Source of the DNA: an uncultured Oscillospiraceae bacterium
GTDB lineage: Bacteria; Bacillota; Clostridia; Oscillospirales; Ruminococcaceae
DNA: 24,397 bases
Assembly (NCBI GenBank): GCA_902489475.1
Contig: CABUAH010000025.1
Span: 1-24,397 of the forward strand
Reading direction: 5' to 3'
The position numbers and the translations under genes are program-made. Below, piece by piece: positions 8,041 to 16,289 of the stretch. Position 1 is the stretch's first letter, and every line of letters starts with the position of its first letter. The notes under the pieces are model-generated. The model was given only the letters and a program-made list of their open reading frames with translations. It had not been told where the DNA came from and made no database searches.

Positions 8041-11000
8041 CTATCCCCTTCCGTTTGTTCTTATATTTCTTGATGAGCTGCGGCGTTCCATGCGTGAGGC
8101 GATCTCCTCGCTGTCGATAAATACATAAGTATCACCCGAAGCGGATGCCGCCTGCCCTTGTGGGAACATTCCGCCTGTGCGAAGTATAGCCGATTCTACG
8201 GCCTGTGCGATAGCTGATGTGATCTGATCGTTATTGGCAACTGCTGTTCGGCTTCCTATTCTTCCGACCATTTCAGGACCCGATTCCCTTGCGATAAACA
8301 TCTGTCCTGTAGTAGGATAGCCTCCGGTAGCGTAGCCTTTTGTAAACGTATTTGAATCATACGGAACAATTCTCAAACCTTGTCCGTACTCCGGATACAA
8401 CACTTTCAGCTTTGCATGTATCTCCGTTTGCAGATTAAGTTTATCAGTTAAATCCAAATTTTTTAAAGCATCATAATTTAGATTATGTTCATCTAAATAA
8501 ATATCCGTTGCTTTTTTGATTTGTTCACTTGTATAATCACCAATCGTTTTTGATTTTTGATCAAGTGTTCCTGCAATAGTTTTAAGTTCAATACCCTCAA
8601 AATCCATTTTGGTATCGACAGCAATTTTATATAAATGATTCAGCTTGTTTGCATTAGTATCTATTTCAGATAATAACTCCTCGAAATCTCCTATTACATT
8701 AAGCTTGATTTGCGCAACTTGATCAGCAACACCTTCCTCACTGGGTCTTTTTCCAAACTCACTAAAATAATTTGTATACCAATCAGAGAATTGATTTCCC
8801 ATGATTTCACGAAGCTTATCTTCTGCACTCTTAACCAAAGGGGTTATCGAATTTTCTATTGCTGATTCAATTTTAGTCTTATTCTCTTCATAATTTTTAT
8901 TAATCTGTTCTTCCCATGTATCGAATAGCTTAGGACTATAAGATATACCTAGCGCATCGTACCTATCCTTAGCAGTTTTCATTGCAAGAATTTGAGAATC
9001 CTTAGCCTTATCTAATTTCTCTTTAGCTTCTTCTGCTGCTCCGGTAATATCACTGAAATATTGCTTAACATCCGTAAGATCGCTGTCACCCCAGTCAATT
9101 TCATCAGTAGCTTTAGCCATATCTCCAAGCTTTTCAACATATAAATCGACTTCTAATTCTGCATCAGATGTAAAAGAAGATAATATTTTTAATATTCCGT
9201 CCAAATGCTCCTGTAAAGTTTTATATTCTGTTGTATTTTGTTTTCCATCCTTTTGGAGCTGAAACATTTTATTTGAAGTTTCTTGTGCATCTTTATTTAA
9301 ATCGGCAATTTTCTGATTTCCTTGTGCGTTCAGCAAATATAATTCGTCAATCATAGCCTGCATATCCGTCTTAGCGTCAATAGATGCCTGATGTATCGCT
9401 TGAGCGAAAAGTGATATTCCGCTCTTATTAGCTGTATTCAATTGTTCTTTAACATTGGTACACATATCTTCAATTGCCTTTTGCAAATTGGTTAAATCCT
9501 CTTTAGTAGCATTGCTGCCCAAGTCTTGAAGATCTTTTTTGAAATTAAGAACACTTCCATATGCATCATCAATATTTGATTGTTTTTCGGAAATAGCGTC
9601 TCCAAATGCAATGTACTTATCACTTACCTTATTAACCTCATCGGCGATGCCAATAAAAGCATCAGACATATCCGAAAGTTTTGTCGCTCCTTCGCCATTA
9701 AAAAATTGATTAAACTCTTCTTCCTTTCTTAATTCTATACATGATTCAAGTACCCCGTCTATTGCTCCGGCAATAGCGCCTATTATAGCTATACCACCGG
9801 CAATCGGCCCTCCAAGAGCAAATGCCGCAGCTATTGCTCCTACTCCTACTCCGACATCAAGCAATCCTGTTTTCCAATCAAGTGTACCTTTAGTAAGCTC
9901 TGAGAACAAGTCTTTGAAGGAAAAGAAAGAAACTATACCCGCTCCGATTCCTATGAGTACACTTTTAATAATGTTAAGAATATTTCCCAATTTTGTGCCT
10001 TCACCAAATGTTTTGGAAAACCACCCCGAAAGCTTTGTAAAGGCACTGGTCCCTTTTATAAGATCAAACAGTTTTTTGAATGGAGAAAACAAACTGCTTA
10101 CCCAGCCTAAAAACTTTTTAATTTTAGATATTCCCCAAAGCGCTGCCAAAACTCCGCAAAGCTTCTCTAAAAACTCCTTGTTTTTCTTAATCCAACCCCA
10201 AAGCTCTTTAAATTTATCAATTACCTTTAAAAGTCCGTCTTTCATCTTCTGATAAATTTTATCGCTTTGACTGTCTAAGCCCTCCAAAAAGTCATATTCG
10301 GGTAAATCTATTCCTAAGTCATAGCTAGGCTTTTCATCAGACTTATCATCCTTTGACGAATCATTTCCAAACGACAATATGTTAAGCTCATCAAAGCCTG
10401 CGAGACTGCTTATCTTCTTAGCGGTTTCTTCTGCCGACTCGCTTATCTGGTCAAGTCCGTCACTTGTATCGTCAAGAGCATTTGCTCCCGATGTAAGGCT
10501 TGAATAGTCAATTTCAGGAAGCTCAAATCCCCAAAGCTTTGCGAGATAGTTGGCTCCCTCTGTACAAAGCTTTACAAACGCCTGTATATAAGGAAGCAAT
10601 TTAACTGCTACCATTGAAATGATATTTCCTATTGCTCTTTTAAGCTGTGTCCATTGTTCCGAAAGTATTCTCAAAGCGTTCGCCGGAGTATTTATGGTTC
10701 TTCCCATATCTCCCATTACCTCATTTGATTTATGAATCAAAGTGATGTATCTCAACTGTGATTTTTGCGCTTCGGTCATATCGCTTACGTTTTCCTTCAA
10801 TCCTAAGGAATAAGCTGTTTCCTGTAATGCGGCAACTGACAGATTATATCCGTATTCCTTAACACCCTTGATCTGACCTGCCAATGCACTTTCAAGCTTT
10901 TCCATTGAAGTTTCTATATCTACATTAAAAAACGATGCTATATCATATCCAAGCTGAGTTAAGTTTTTACTTATCAAAAGAGCATTATCAGAGCTTGTCC

Positions 11001-11973
11001 CAAAACCGCTCACCATACGGTTGAAAACTCCCTGATACTTTATAAATTCACTTGTGTCAATTCCCAAAGCTTCAGAAACCGATTCGGCAAACTCAAGCGA
11101 GCTATTCGCCGCTTTGCCCATAGTTACATTAAACAAATTTAAATTTTCTATGTACGATGAGCTTTCATCGAAGCATTCCTTGAAAACATTAATTACCCTG
11201 CTTGTGCCATAATAAATTGCAGTTAGTTTTCCTATAAATATAGTGATTTTTCCCGTAAGGCTCGAAAAGGATTTCTGCAAGTTGTTATTGGAGCTTCTTA
11301 AACTGTTGTTTCCCGATATTGTCCTAGCCATAGAGCTTGGCATACCGTTAAACATTCCCTTTATCCTGTCTGCCTGCAATGCAAGCGGCTCAAGCGCATT
11401 TGATACGGCTTTCATACTCTGTGTGAAATTGTCCATATCCATACCGTTTATCTTCTGTGCAATATCAGGGAGCTGTTTAAGCGTTCTTATCATTCCGCCT
11501 GCCTTGTTCTCTCCTACAGATGAAAACGAATCAAAAGCCTCGGTTATGCTTTGAATTTTACTTTTATCTATCTCCGGCATATTGTTGATTTCGGAAACCA
11601 TTTGAGGAAGCTGCCTTATGTTCTTAAGATATAAAGTGATTCTGTTGCTTGGGGCATCGGTAAACGCTTCAAAAACTTTAGAAATGCTCTGTGCCTTTGA
11701 AGCATTAATATCGCCTATAGCGTTAAACTCCTTTACCATCTCCGCAAGCTTGGAAACCGATTTTGAAACGCCGTTAATATTAGTAAGTTTTATGCCTGAA
11801 AGCAATTTTACAGAGTTTGACAATGACTGTAATTTTGTGCTTATTCCTCCTAAGCTATTGGCATAATTTTGTAATTTTTTAAGCGATGCAATCAGATCAT
11901 CCAATCCCTTAGACGCCTTTTTGCCGTCTGCGTTTATCTGTATATTAATTTTTTCTATGCTTGCCTCTGACAT
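8041..11973 (-). CDS. Tail tape measure protein
   Basis: This 1310-aa protein sets tail length and is ejected during DNA entry. The N-terminus (about 1-240) is a run of amphipathic helices with loosely repeated blocks (QLPQMVSEIN, QLPDIAQKIN). About 270-470 matches the look of a PhageMin_Tail-type domain ending in SEQWTQLKRAIG. Hydrophobic stretches at about 667-686 and 704-740, rich in Gly/Ala, are the usual membrane-insertion region. About 760-1170 is long helical coil. It follows the tail chaperone pair, as in most siphophages. Its AAGGTGAG ribosome site lies within the last codons of the upstream gene. At roughly 0.15 nm per residue the tail would be near 200 nm, which is an inference. 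Confidence 0.95.
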   Translation of the reverse strand: MSEASIEKINIQINADGKKASKGLDDLIASLKKLQNYANSLGGISTKLQSLSNSVKLLSGIKLTNINGVSKSVSKLAEMVKEFNAIGDINASKAQSISKVFEAFTDAPSNRITLYLKNIRQLPQMVSEINNMPEIDKSKIQSITEAFDSFSSVGENKAGGMIRTLKQLPDIAQKINGMDMDNFTQSMKAVSNALEPLALQADRIKGMFNGMPSSMARTISGNNSLRSSNNNLQKSFSSLTGKITIFIGKLTAIYYGTSRVINVFKECFDESSSYIENLNLFNVTMGKAANSSLEFAESVSEALGIDTSEFIKYQGVFNRMVSGFGTSSDNALLISKNLTQLGYDIASFFNVDIETSMEKLESALAGQIKGVKEYGYNLSVAALQETAYSLGLKENVSDMTEAQKSQLRYITLIHKSNEVMGDMGRTINTPANALRILSEQWTQLKRAIGNIISMVAVKLLPYIQAFVKLCTEGANYLAKLWGFELPEIDYSSLTSGANALDDTSDGLDQISESAEETAKKISSLAGFDELNILSFGNDSSKDDKSDEKPSYDLGIDLPEYDFLEGLDSQSDKIYQKMKDGLLKVIDKFKELWGWIKKNKEFLEKLCGVLAALWGISKIKKFLGWVSSLFSPFKKLFDLIKGTSAFTKLSGWFSKTFGEGTKLGNILNIIKSVLIGIGAGIVSFFSFKDLFSELTKGTLDWKTGLLDVGVGVGAIAAAFALGGPIAGGIAIIGAIAGAIDGVLESCIELRKEEEFNQFFNGEGATKLSDMSDAFIGIADEVNKVSDKYIAFGDAISEKQSNIDDAYGSVLNFKKDLQDLGSNATKEDLTNLQKAIEDMCTNVKEQLNTANKSGISLFAQAIHQASIDAKTDMQAMIDELYLLNAQGNQKIADLNKDAQETSNKMFQLQKDGKQNTTEYKTLQEHLDGILKILSSFTSDAELEVDLYVEKLGDMAKATDEIDWGDSDLTDVKQYFSDITGAAEEAKEKLDKAKDSQILAMKTAKDRYDALGISYSPKLFDTWEEQINKNYEENKTKIESAIENSITPLVKSAEDKLREIMGNQFSDWYTNYFSEFGKRPSEEGVADQVAQIKLNVIGDFEELLSEIDTNANKLNHLYKIAVDTKMDFEGIELKTIAGTLDQKSKTIGDYTSEQIKKATDIYLDEHNLNYDALKNLDLTDKLNLQTEIHAKLKVLYPEYGQGLRIVPYDSNTFTKGYATGGYPTTGQMFIARESGPEMVGRIGSRTAVANNDQITSAIAQAVESAILRTGGMFPQGQAASASGDTYVFIDSEEIASRMERRSSSRNIRTNGRG

Positions 11974-12399
11974 TTACTCACCTTGTTTCTTCTTGAAAGA
12001 ATTTACCCAGTTATCGATATAGACCTGGGTTCTAAGTCTTTCGTTTTCAATTTTTCTGTTTATGTCCTCTTTAGTTTCTTTTTCATCTCCGTAAGGCTTG
12101 CTGGGATACGGAAGCGGCTTTGCTCCCTTCTTTGCAAACGCATGAAGAACAGGAGATACATTACAGATTGCTTCATAAAAATACATACCCTGAAGCCATG
12201 CTTTCTGATTCTCCATGTCATTTCTAAGCTTTTGCGCTTTCCTATAAAAAAATGAGAGAGCGCTGTCGCCCTCCCAATATTCCTCATAAGTCATTCCGAT
12301 TGACAAATAATAAGGAAAGCATTCATCAAATATCTCAGAATAGCTTTTTGGTTGTTCTTGAGGCTCGTCGCTTAGAAATTCGCTCCCCAAGTTATCATG
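11974..12399 (-). CDS. Tail assembly chaperone C-terminal extension (gpT-like), made by -1 frameshift
   Basis: This open frame encodes about 141 residues and lies -1 relative to the upstream chaperone gene. It has no convincing start: the only early start-like codon is a TTG at 12390 with no ribosome site before it. It is best read as the 3' part of a fusion made when ribosomes slip at the heptamer at 12399-12405, giving a protein of about 242 residues. The region is charged and helical with aromatic patches (YYLSIGMTYEEYWEGD) and a basic C-terminus. In lambda-like tails the fusion (gpGT) binds the tape measure and recruits tail tube protein. It ends directly before the tape measure ATG. Confidence 0.85.
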   Translation of the reverse strand, partial: HDNLGSEFLSDEPQEQPKSYSEIFDECFPYYLSIGMTYEEYWEGDSALSFFYRKAQKLRNDMENQKAWLQGMYFYEAICNVSPVLHAFAKKGAKPLPYPSKPYGDEKETKEDINRKIENERLRTQVYIDNWVNSFKKKQGE

Positions 12400-12405
12400 T
12401 TTTTT
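12357..12405 (-). promoter_or_regulatory. Programmed -1 ribosomal frameshift signal
   Basis: The minus-strand heptamer A-AAA-AAC (12399-12405) is in the correct reading phase, with zero-frame codons AAA AAC. It lies within the last nine codons of the upstream chaperone. Seven bases further on, CTTGGGG (12385-12391) can pair with CCTCAAG (12357-12363), making a 7-bp stem with one G-U pair and a 21-base loop. Slippery heptamer, spacer and stem are the three standard parts of a -1 signal, and the zero-frame stop is at 12372-12374. Confidence 0.88.
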
Positions 12406-12701
12406 TCATCATCCTCTGCATTTTCCGTAAGCGCCTCTACGGTTTCTGTATACATAGCTAAAAGCTTGTTGTACAAATCCTCTTTATCTATAAGCTCATA
12501 GATCTCATCAATGATCTCAGGCTTAATATGACTATGCTGTGCCCGAAACGCTCCTCTAAAAAGAAGCGGAAGCATCGTGTTCGGCTTATCCCCAAGCTCC
12601 GCAAGACTGAATCCGCTTTCCTCAAGCTGACGTGCTGATTTTCGTGTAAATCTTAACGTGTATTCTCTGTCCTTATACTTAAAAGTTAATTCCTTACTCA
12701 T
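12372..12701 (-). CDS. Tail assembly chaperone (gpG-like)
   Basis: This 109-aa protein begins with a beta hairpin typical of tail chaperones (ELTFKYKDREYTLRFTRKSARQLEESGF), shown here only as its general pattern of charged strands followed by a helix, and continues as a helical domain with an acidic end (EDDEKN). It should bind the tape measure during tail assembly together with its frameshifted long form. Position between the major tail protein and tape measure, and the in-phase slippery heptamer near its 3' end, support the call. AAGGAGG lies 8 bases before the ATG. Confidence 0.85.
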   Translation of the reverse strand: MSKELTFKYKDREYTLRFTRKSARQLEESGFSLAELGDKPNTMLPLLFRGAFRAQHSHIKPEIIDEIYELIDKEDLYNKLLAMYTETVEALTENAEDDEKNMITWGANF

Positions 12702-12718
12702 TTGTCATTCCTCCTTGA

Positions 12719-13210
12719 TTAAGCCGGTACTACAGCTGTAAAAAATTCAGGCGCATTCGTCGGAGTAATATACGCTGTTGTTTCCAAAACATTTCCGACT
12801 TCAGCCGCAGGAACTCCGAGATTTGCAGGTGTTCCCTTAAAAAATACTGCATCTGATATTCCCGGAATATATACAGTAAACCATACTGATTTTCCACTTG
12901 ACTTTGCTGTATTATACGCTGTCATAAGCGCCTTCCACTGGTCGTAGAAAACCTGTGTAAAGTTAGCTGTAAAGCCGAGTGCTCCGCCTAAGTCCTTAAG
13001 ACCCTCTATGTACTCCTTGTACTCGGTAGCGTCAAGCGTGGTAACGTCGATAGTTTCAGGCGACGGATTAAGCTCAGGAATCGATTTCATTCCGATAAGA
13101 GCCTTATATTCCGTTGTCGGTCTTGTTCCCGCTGTCGTTTCAACCGCATAACCGAACTTGATTCCTGCGGTCGATAGGTTAATAACATTTGTCTGTGTTT
13201 CTTCTAGCAT
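12719..13210 (-). CDS. Major tail protein (tail tube)
   Basis: This 163-aa beta-rich protein should form the stacked hexameric rings of the tail tube. Features typical of small phage tube proteins are a central PETIDVTTLDATEYKEYIEG segment, a TANFTQVFYDQW strand-helix element, and a final FFKGTPANLGVPAAEVGNVL region that resembles the inter-ring loop zone. Length fits compact tube proteins without an Ig-like extension. GGAGG stands 7 bases before the ATG. It lies between the tail terminator and the chaperones. Confidence 0.88.
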   Translation of the reverse strand: MLEETQTNVINLSTAGIKFGYAVETTAGTRPTTEYKALIGMKSIPELNPSPETIDVTTLDATEYKEYIEGLKDLGGALGFTANFTQVFYDQWKALMTAYNTAKSSGKSVWFTVYIPGISDAVFFKGTPANLGVPAAEVGNVLETTAYITPTNAPEFFTAVVPA

Positions 13211-13226
13211 AATTTTTCCTCCTGAT

Positions 13227-13634
13227 TTAATTTCTGTAAATTCTGTATTGATTATCTACAACTCCGGTAAAGCGCAGCTTTATCCGATAAATTGCAGCGT
13301 CGCTCGTATTTTCAACAGGCTCACAAAACGTTCTTGTAAATCCAAGCGTACAAAATACGCTGTCGATTATTCCGGCAATTTCCTTTGCCTGCTGTTTTTT
13401 ACCCTCTTCAAGATTGCTGAAAACATCTGCTTCATATAAAACCGAATTATGATTTTCAATGTTTTCATCTCTCGATTTAGTGTAAATCAAATTGCTCGCT
13501 TCTCTGACGCATACTGCAGGAAACCTTGACGGAATTCCCGACATAATTTCTCCTGTGATATAAATATCTTTACCGTATACTTTCCGCAGCGCTTTTGAAA
13601 CGGCGCTTATAACAGCACTTTCAATATCAATCAT
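13227..13634 (-). CDS. Tail terminator/tail completion protein
   Basis: This 135-aa protein has the layout of Bacillota phage tail terminator proteins: an N-terminal helix (IESAVISAVSKALRKVYG), beta strands around FPAVCVREASN, and a strand-helix-strand core with LYEADVFSNLEEGKKQQAKEI. Such proteins cap the finished tail tube and form the tail side of the neck. It overlaps the previous gene by 8 bases (ATGATTGA), so translation is coupled. Assignment rests on this pattern and on its position between the HK97 gp10-like gene and the tube gene. Confidence 0.75.
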   Translation of the reverse strand: MIDIESAVISAVSKALRKVYGKDIYITGEIMSGIPSRFPAVCVREASNLIYTKSRDENIENHNSVLYEADVFSNLEEGKKQQAKEIAGIIDSVFCTLGFTRTFCEPVENTSDAAIYRIKLRFTGVVDNQYRIYRN

Positions 13635-14142
13635 TAAAAATTCCTTTCGCTATAGAGGTCATCGCATTAGATATGTCAAGCCCTGTTCTATACATAAACG
13701 GTCTTGACGGCATCCCCTCCGTGAAACGGTACTCTCCGTCATCGGTCGGGTAATACCAGCCTATCCGACCGTCAGCGGTTACAATATAGCTGCTTCCTCC
13801 GCCGTAACTGTAGCCTATCTCGTTCATAGCCTTTCCGATATAAGAATTGCTTTTCCCGACGATTCCTGTTCCAAATTCAATAAAAACCGCATAGTCGCAA
13901 TCAACTACTATCATTCCTGTAAATCCGTTATCTTTGATTTCTGTGCGGATACTGCTTAAAAGCTTTCCGCTGTCATAAACATCAAGGCTCAAAACATTTC
14001 TTATGCAAGCATTATATCCGTAGTCGGTCAGCGCCTTAACAAGTCTTGCCGTTTTGGTACTTAGCGAGTTCTTATAATCGTCAAGCTTATCAATTGCACT
14101 TTGAACTGAGCTTTTTGAAAACGGATTTATTTTCAACTGCAT
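13627..14142 (-). CDS. HK97 gp10-like neck/tail completion protein
   Basis: This 171-aa protein has the hallmark order of the HK97-gp10 family: an N-terminal helix, then DSGKLLSSIRTEI, then a strand pair with DYAVFIEFGTGI, and a C-terminal SRPFMYRTGLD block. The family helps join head and tail. It is somewhat longer than usual because of a Gly/Ser/Tyr-rich insert at about 113-130 (YSYGGGSSYI). It overlaps both neighbours (10 bases upstream, 8 bases downstream), as expected in a tight late operon. Confidence 0.88.
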   Translation of the reverse strand: MQLKINPFSKSSVQSAIDKLDDYKNSLSTKTARLVKALTDYGYNACIRNVLSLDVYDSGKLLSSIRTEIKDNGFTGMIVVDCDYAVFIEFGTGIVGKSNSYIGKAMNEIGYSYGGGSSYIVTADGRIGWYYPTDDGEYRFTEGMPSRPFMYRTGLDISNAMTSIAKGIFND

Positions 14143-14480
14143 TTCACATCAACCCTCTTTATAGCGTATACCGTTTCGTTAAGTGTAACCGATTTTTTCT
14201 TAACGACATAGTCGTAGCTTTCATTTGGAGCTTTATCTATCCACAAGACGGTATTTTCATCGATCTCACAGGCTGTGTCGCTTATTGACATCGTTCTGTC
14301 ATAATCAAGCGACGTTCCAAAAAGCTGATTGCTTGCATCGCCTTTGTTTCCGGATACTGATATATCAATAGATTTCAAATCGCTTCGCACATATTTTTCA
14401 TTGCCGTATTCATCGGTTTTGTCAGACAAAACAAGCGTTTTATAATAGACCTTACACTGATTTCTCTTTAAGCTTCTCAC
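14133..14480 (-). CDS. Head closure (head-tail stopper) protein
   Basis: This 115-aa protein is small and beta-rich, with DEYGNEKYVRSD near the front and a KAPNESYDYVVKKKSV strand pair near the end. That is the usual pattern of head-closure proteins (SPP1 gp16 / HK97 gp9 type), which sit below the adaptor and hold DNA in the head. It begins with GTG directly after the upstream TAG stop, so it probably depends on re-initiation by the same ribosome. The position between the adaptor and the gp10-like gene agrees. Confidence 0.75.
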   Translation of the reverse strand: MRSLKRNQCKVYYKTLVLSDKTDEYGNEKYVRSDLKSIDISVSGNKGDASNQLFGTSLDYDRTMSISDTACEIDENTVLWIDKAPNESYDYVVKKKSVTLNETVYAIKRVDVKCS

Positions 14481-14795
14481 CTATAAAACCCCGCATTTCG
14501 GAGTAATCTCCAAAAGCAAATCGCTTGACACATTTTCTGCTCCGTAGATTCTTGACACTCCGTTTTCGTTGTGAGAGATTTCTCCCTCAGCTCCACGCTT
14601 GTTGAATAAATCTACAGCAATCCTTATTTGTAGGTCCTCAAATCTGCCCTCCAGCGTATTAGGAAACGATGAAGAAAAAGGAAAGCGTCTTGCTAAAATG
14701 ATATTTTTAGCAGTTTCAAGCAAATCGTAAATTTCAGTTTCCTCAATCTTATCTCCCTTGAGTTTTAACTTTAATCTTTCCGCTTGAATATCCAT
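14481..14795 (-). CDS. Head-tail connector/adaptor protein
   Basis: This 104-aa, mainly helical protein matches the small adaptor family (Phage_connect_1 / HK97 gp6-like): helices with ETEIYDLLETAKNIIL, a central EDLQIRIAVDLFNKRGAEG helix, and the common ending in which a GVSRIYG turn is followed by a LLLEI.P stretch. It should dock under the portal ring. It is the first connector gene after the capsid gene. An AAAGAGGAAAG purine run serves as its ribosome site. Confidence 0.85.
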   Translation of the reverse strand: MDIQAERLKLKLKGDKIEETEIYDLLETAKNIILARRFPFSSSFPNTLEGRFEDLQIRIAVDLFNKRGAEGEISHNENGVSRIYGAENVSSDLLLEITPKCGVL

Positions 14796-14823
14796 ACGCT
14801 TTCCTCTTTCTTAAAATCAATAA

Positions 14824-14859
14824 TTACTCTTTAGTTGTTTCCGTCTTAGTTTCTGTACC
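14824..14859 (-). other. In-frame coding-looking tail beyond the capsid stop codon
   Basis: Directly after the capsid TAA the same frame stays open for eleven codons, GTETKTTKE-like in content (Gly, Thr, Glu and Lys only), before a second TAA at 14824-14826. Its Thr/Glu/Lys make-up resembles a flexible, charged capsid C-terminus. It may be a former end of the gene cut off by a nonsense mutation, or a rare readthrough extension. Otherwise this 64-base gap holds only the ribosome site of the next gene. Confidence 0.4.
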
Positions 14860-15960
14860 TTACTGAGTAGCAACTGCTTCCGCCGTCTTCATACAGAACA
14901 CATGATCCATACCCTCATAAGACGGCAAAACAATTTCAGATGCAACAGTCTGCGTTCTGACAGGTACTTTATTCTCGGTTATTACTGTTACCGCAACTCC
15001 TGTTCCTACTATTGAAACATCTGCCTTTGAGCCGCCTAAAAGATCGATTTCCTCAGGTGTCTGAGTGTAGCAGGTATCACCGATCTTCATGTTCGGCAAA
15101 AGCGTTACCATGTCATCAGGGAAATAGCTCTTCACGTTTCCCGATTCGTCAACGAATTTTTTATCATAGATCTGTACTGTAATGTTAAACTCTGATGTTA
15201 TGTAATCAATTACAGCTTTCCTTGAAATACGAGCTACTGCGCCGTTTACAGTTGACAGAATATAGCCCCGCACCTTCTTGCACTTCATAATGTCCTGAAG
15301 CGTTTTTGTTGTCATGATAATTACATTGATATTGGAGCCTGAAACCGTGCTTGCAGTTTGAATAAGCTCTTCAATATCTGCGATTGGATCAGCATTTTCG
15401 TAATCTGTCCACATAGCTTTGCCTGTGAGCTTTTTAAAATTTGTCTTACCCCACTCTCCGTTTGGATCGTAGTTGTAACTCATATCAACACCGTTTGCTT
15501 TAATACTGATAACAGGCGAACCTGTTACGGGAGCTAAGAGCTGCATTCTCATTCTTTCAGCAACAACATCTGCTCCCATGATAAGCTTTCTTGCATCGTC
15601 ATAAAGCTCGTTTAGCGTTGCAGTAAGATAAGGGCTGTCAATGCTCTGTGCTTCGATGATCTTTCTTCTTTCCTTTTCGCCGATAATAAAGCTATCTCTG
15701 AAAAGTGGCATTTCATCGTTAAATACCGAAACTCCGATTCTGTCTCTGATCGTTACCTCAGAATCAAATGCAGACGGCATCAAAGCAACGGGAAGCCCCG
15801 CCTTTCCCTTTATAAATTCAAGCTTTAAGCTATCCTGCTTTTTATCCTCAAAAAACACCTGTCCGAGAAACGGCTGCATATTTGCTGTTTCAAGATACTT
15901 GTTATAGTTTGAAGCAATGGATTTACTTGTAAAAACCTGTTCTAAATTTGTAATTGGCAT
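14860..15960 (-). CDS. Major capsid protein (Phage_cap_E-like)
   Basis: This 366-aa protein should form the icosahedral head shell. The pattern fits the phage major capsid protein E family: an N-terminal helix, then PVALMPSAFDSEVTIRDR, then NDEMPLFRDSFIIGEKERR, a central nucleotide-like helix-strand core, and a conserved late strand region with DMVTLLPN and GDTCYTQTPEE. Length is normal for the family. AAAGGAGGG precedes the ATG. It follows the scaffold and decoration-like genes, the standard head order. The stop codon is TAA after a Gln codon and is followed by an in-frame extension, described separately. Confidence 0.92.
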   Translation of the reverse strand: MPITNLEQVFTSKSIASNYNKYLETANMQPFLGQVFFEDKKQDSLKLEFIKGKAGLPVALMPSAFDSEVTIRDRIGVSVFNDEMPLFRDSFIIGEKERRKIIEAQSIDSPYLTATLNELYDDARKLIMGADVVAERMRMQLLAPVTGSPVISIKANGVDMSYNYDPNGEWGKTNFKKLTGKAMWTDYENADPIADIEELIQTASTVSGSNINVIIMTTKTLQDIMKCKKVRGYILSTVNGAVARISRKAVIDYITSEFNITVQIYDKKFVDESGNVKSYFPDDMVTLLPNMKIGDTCYTQTPEEIDLLGGSKADVSIVGTGVAVTVITENKVPVRTQTVASEIVLPSYEGMDHVFCMKTAEAVATQ

Positions 15961-15974
15961 AAATTTCCCTCCTT

Positions 15975-16289
15975 TTAATCAACAAACGTAATTCTCGGCA
16001 GCGCCTTTTTAACCGCATCGCTGATAGTTACTCCCTTTTTTGTGAGCTTGACGTTGTCGATTGTTGCCTGGTAAACAATAGTTACCGCTTCATCGCCGTA
16101 TGTAACATCCGCATCTTCAAGCAAAAGCCCCTTTACAGCAGATGCGCTTGGAAGAGGAGTTCCTGCGGGTACGATTTTTCTTCCATTTTCGTCAGCCGTA
16201 ATATCAGCAGACTTGATTGTGTATGGCATTCCCTTATAATCCTTAAATTTTAAAATGCCTGTACCTCCAAATAAATTTTTAGCTATCAT
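15975..16289 (-). CDS. Head decoration-like protein
   Basis: I set the start at the ATG at 16289 (MIAKNLFGGTG), because GGAGG stands 5 bases before it. The open frame continues upstream, but that part is an out-of-frame shadow of the scaffold gene. The resulting 104-aa protein is Gly/Val/Ala-rich and beta-rich, with PAGTPLPSASAVKG and a LLEDADVTYGDEAVTIVYQ strand pair. That is the usual look of small proteins lying between scaffold and capsid genes, often head decoration or stabilising proteins. It overlaps the scaffold 3' end by 11 bases. The role is inferred from position and composition. Confidence 0.72.
   Translation of the reverse strand: MIAKNLFGGTGILKFKDYKGMPYTIKSADITADENGRKIVPAGTPLPSASAVKGLLLEDADVTYGDEAVTIVYQATIDNVKLTKKGVTISDAVKKALPRITFVD

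Noticed and set aside
12060..12287. 75-codon minus-strand frame inside the tail chaperone extension.
   Set aside because: It is an alternative frame of the gpT-like region, whose frame is fixed by the frameshift site and the tape-measure junction.
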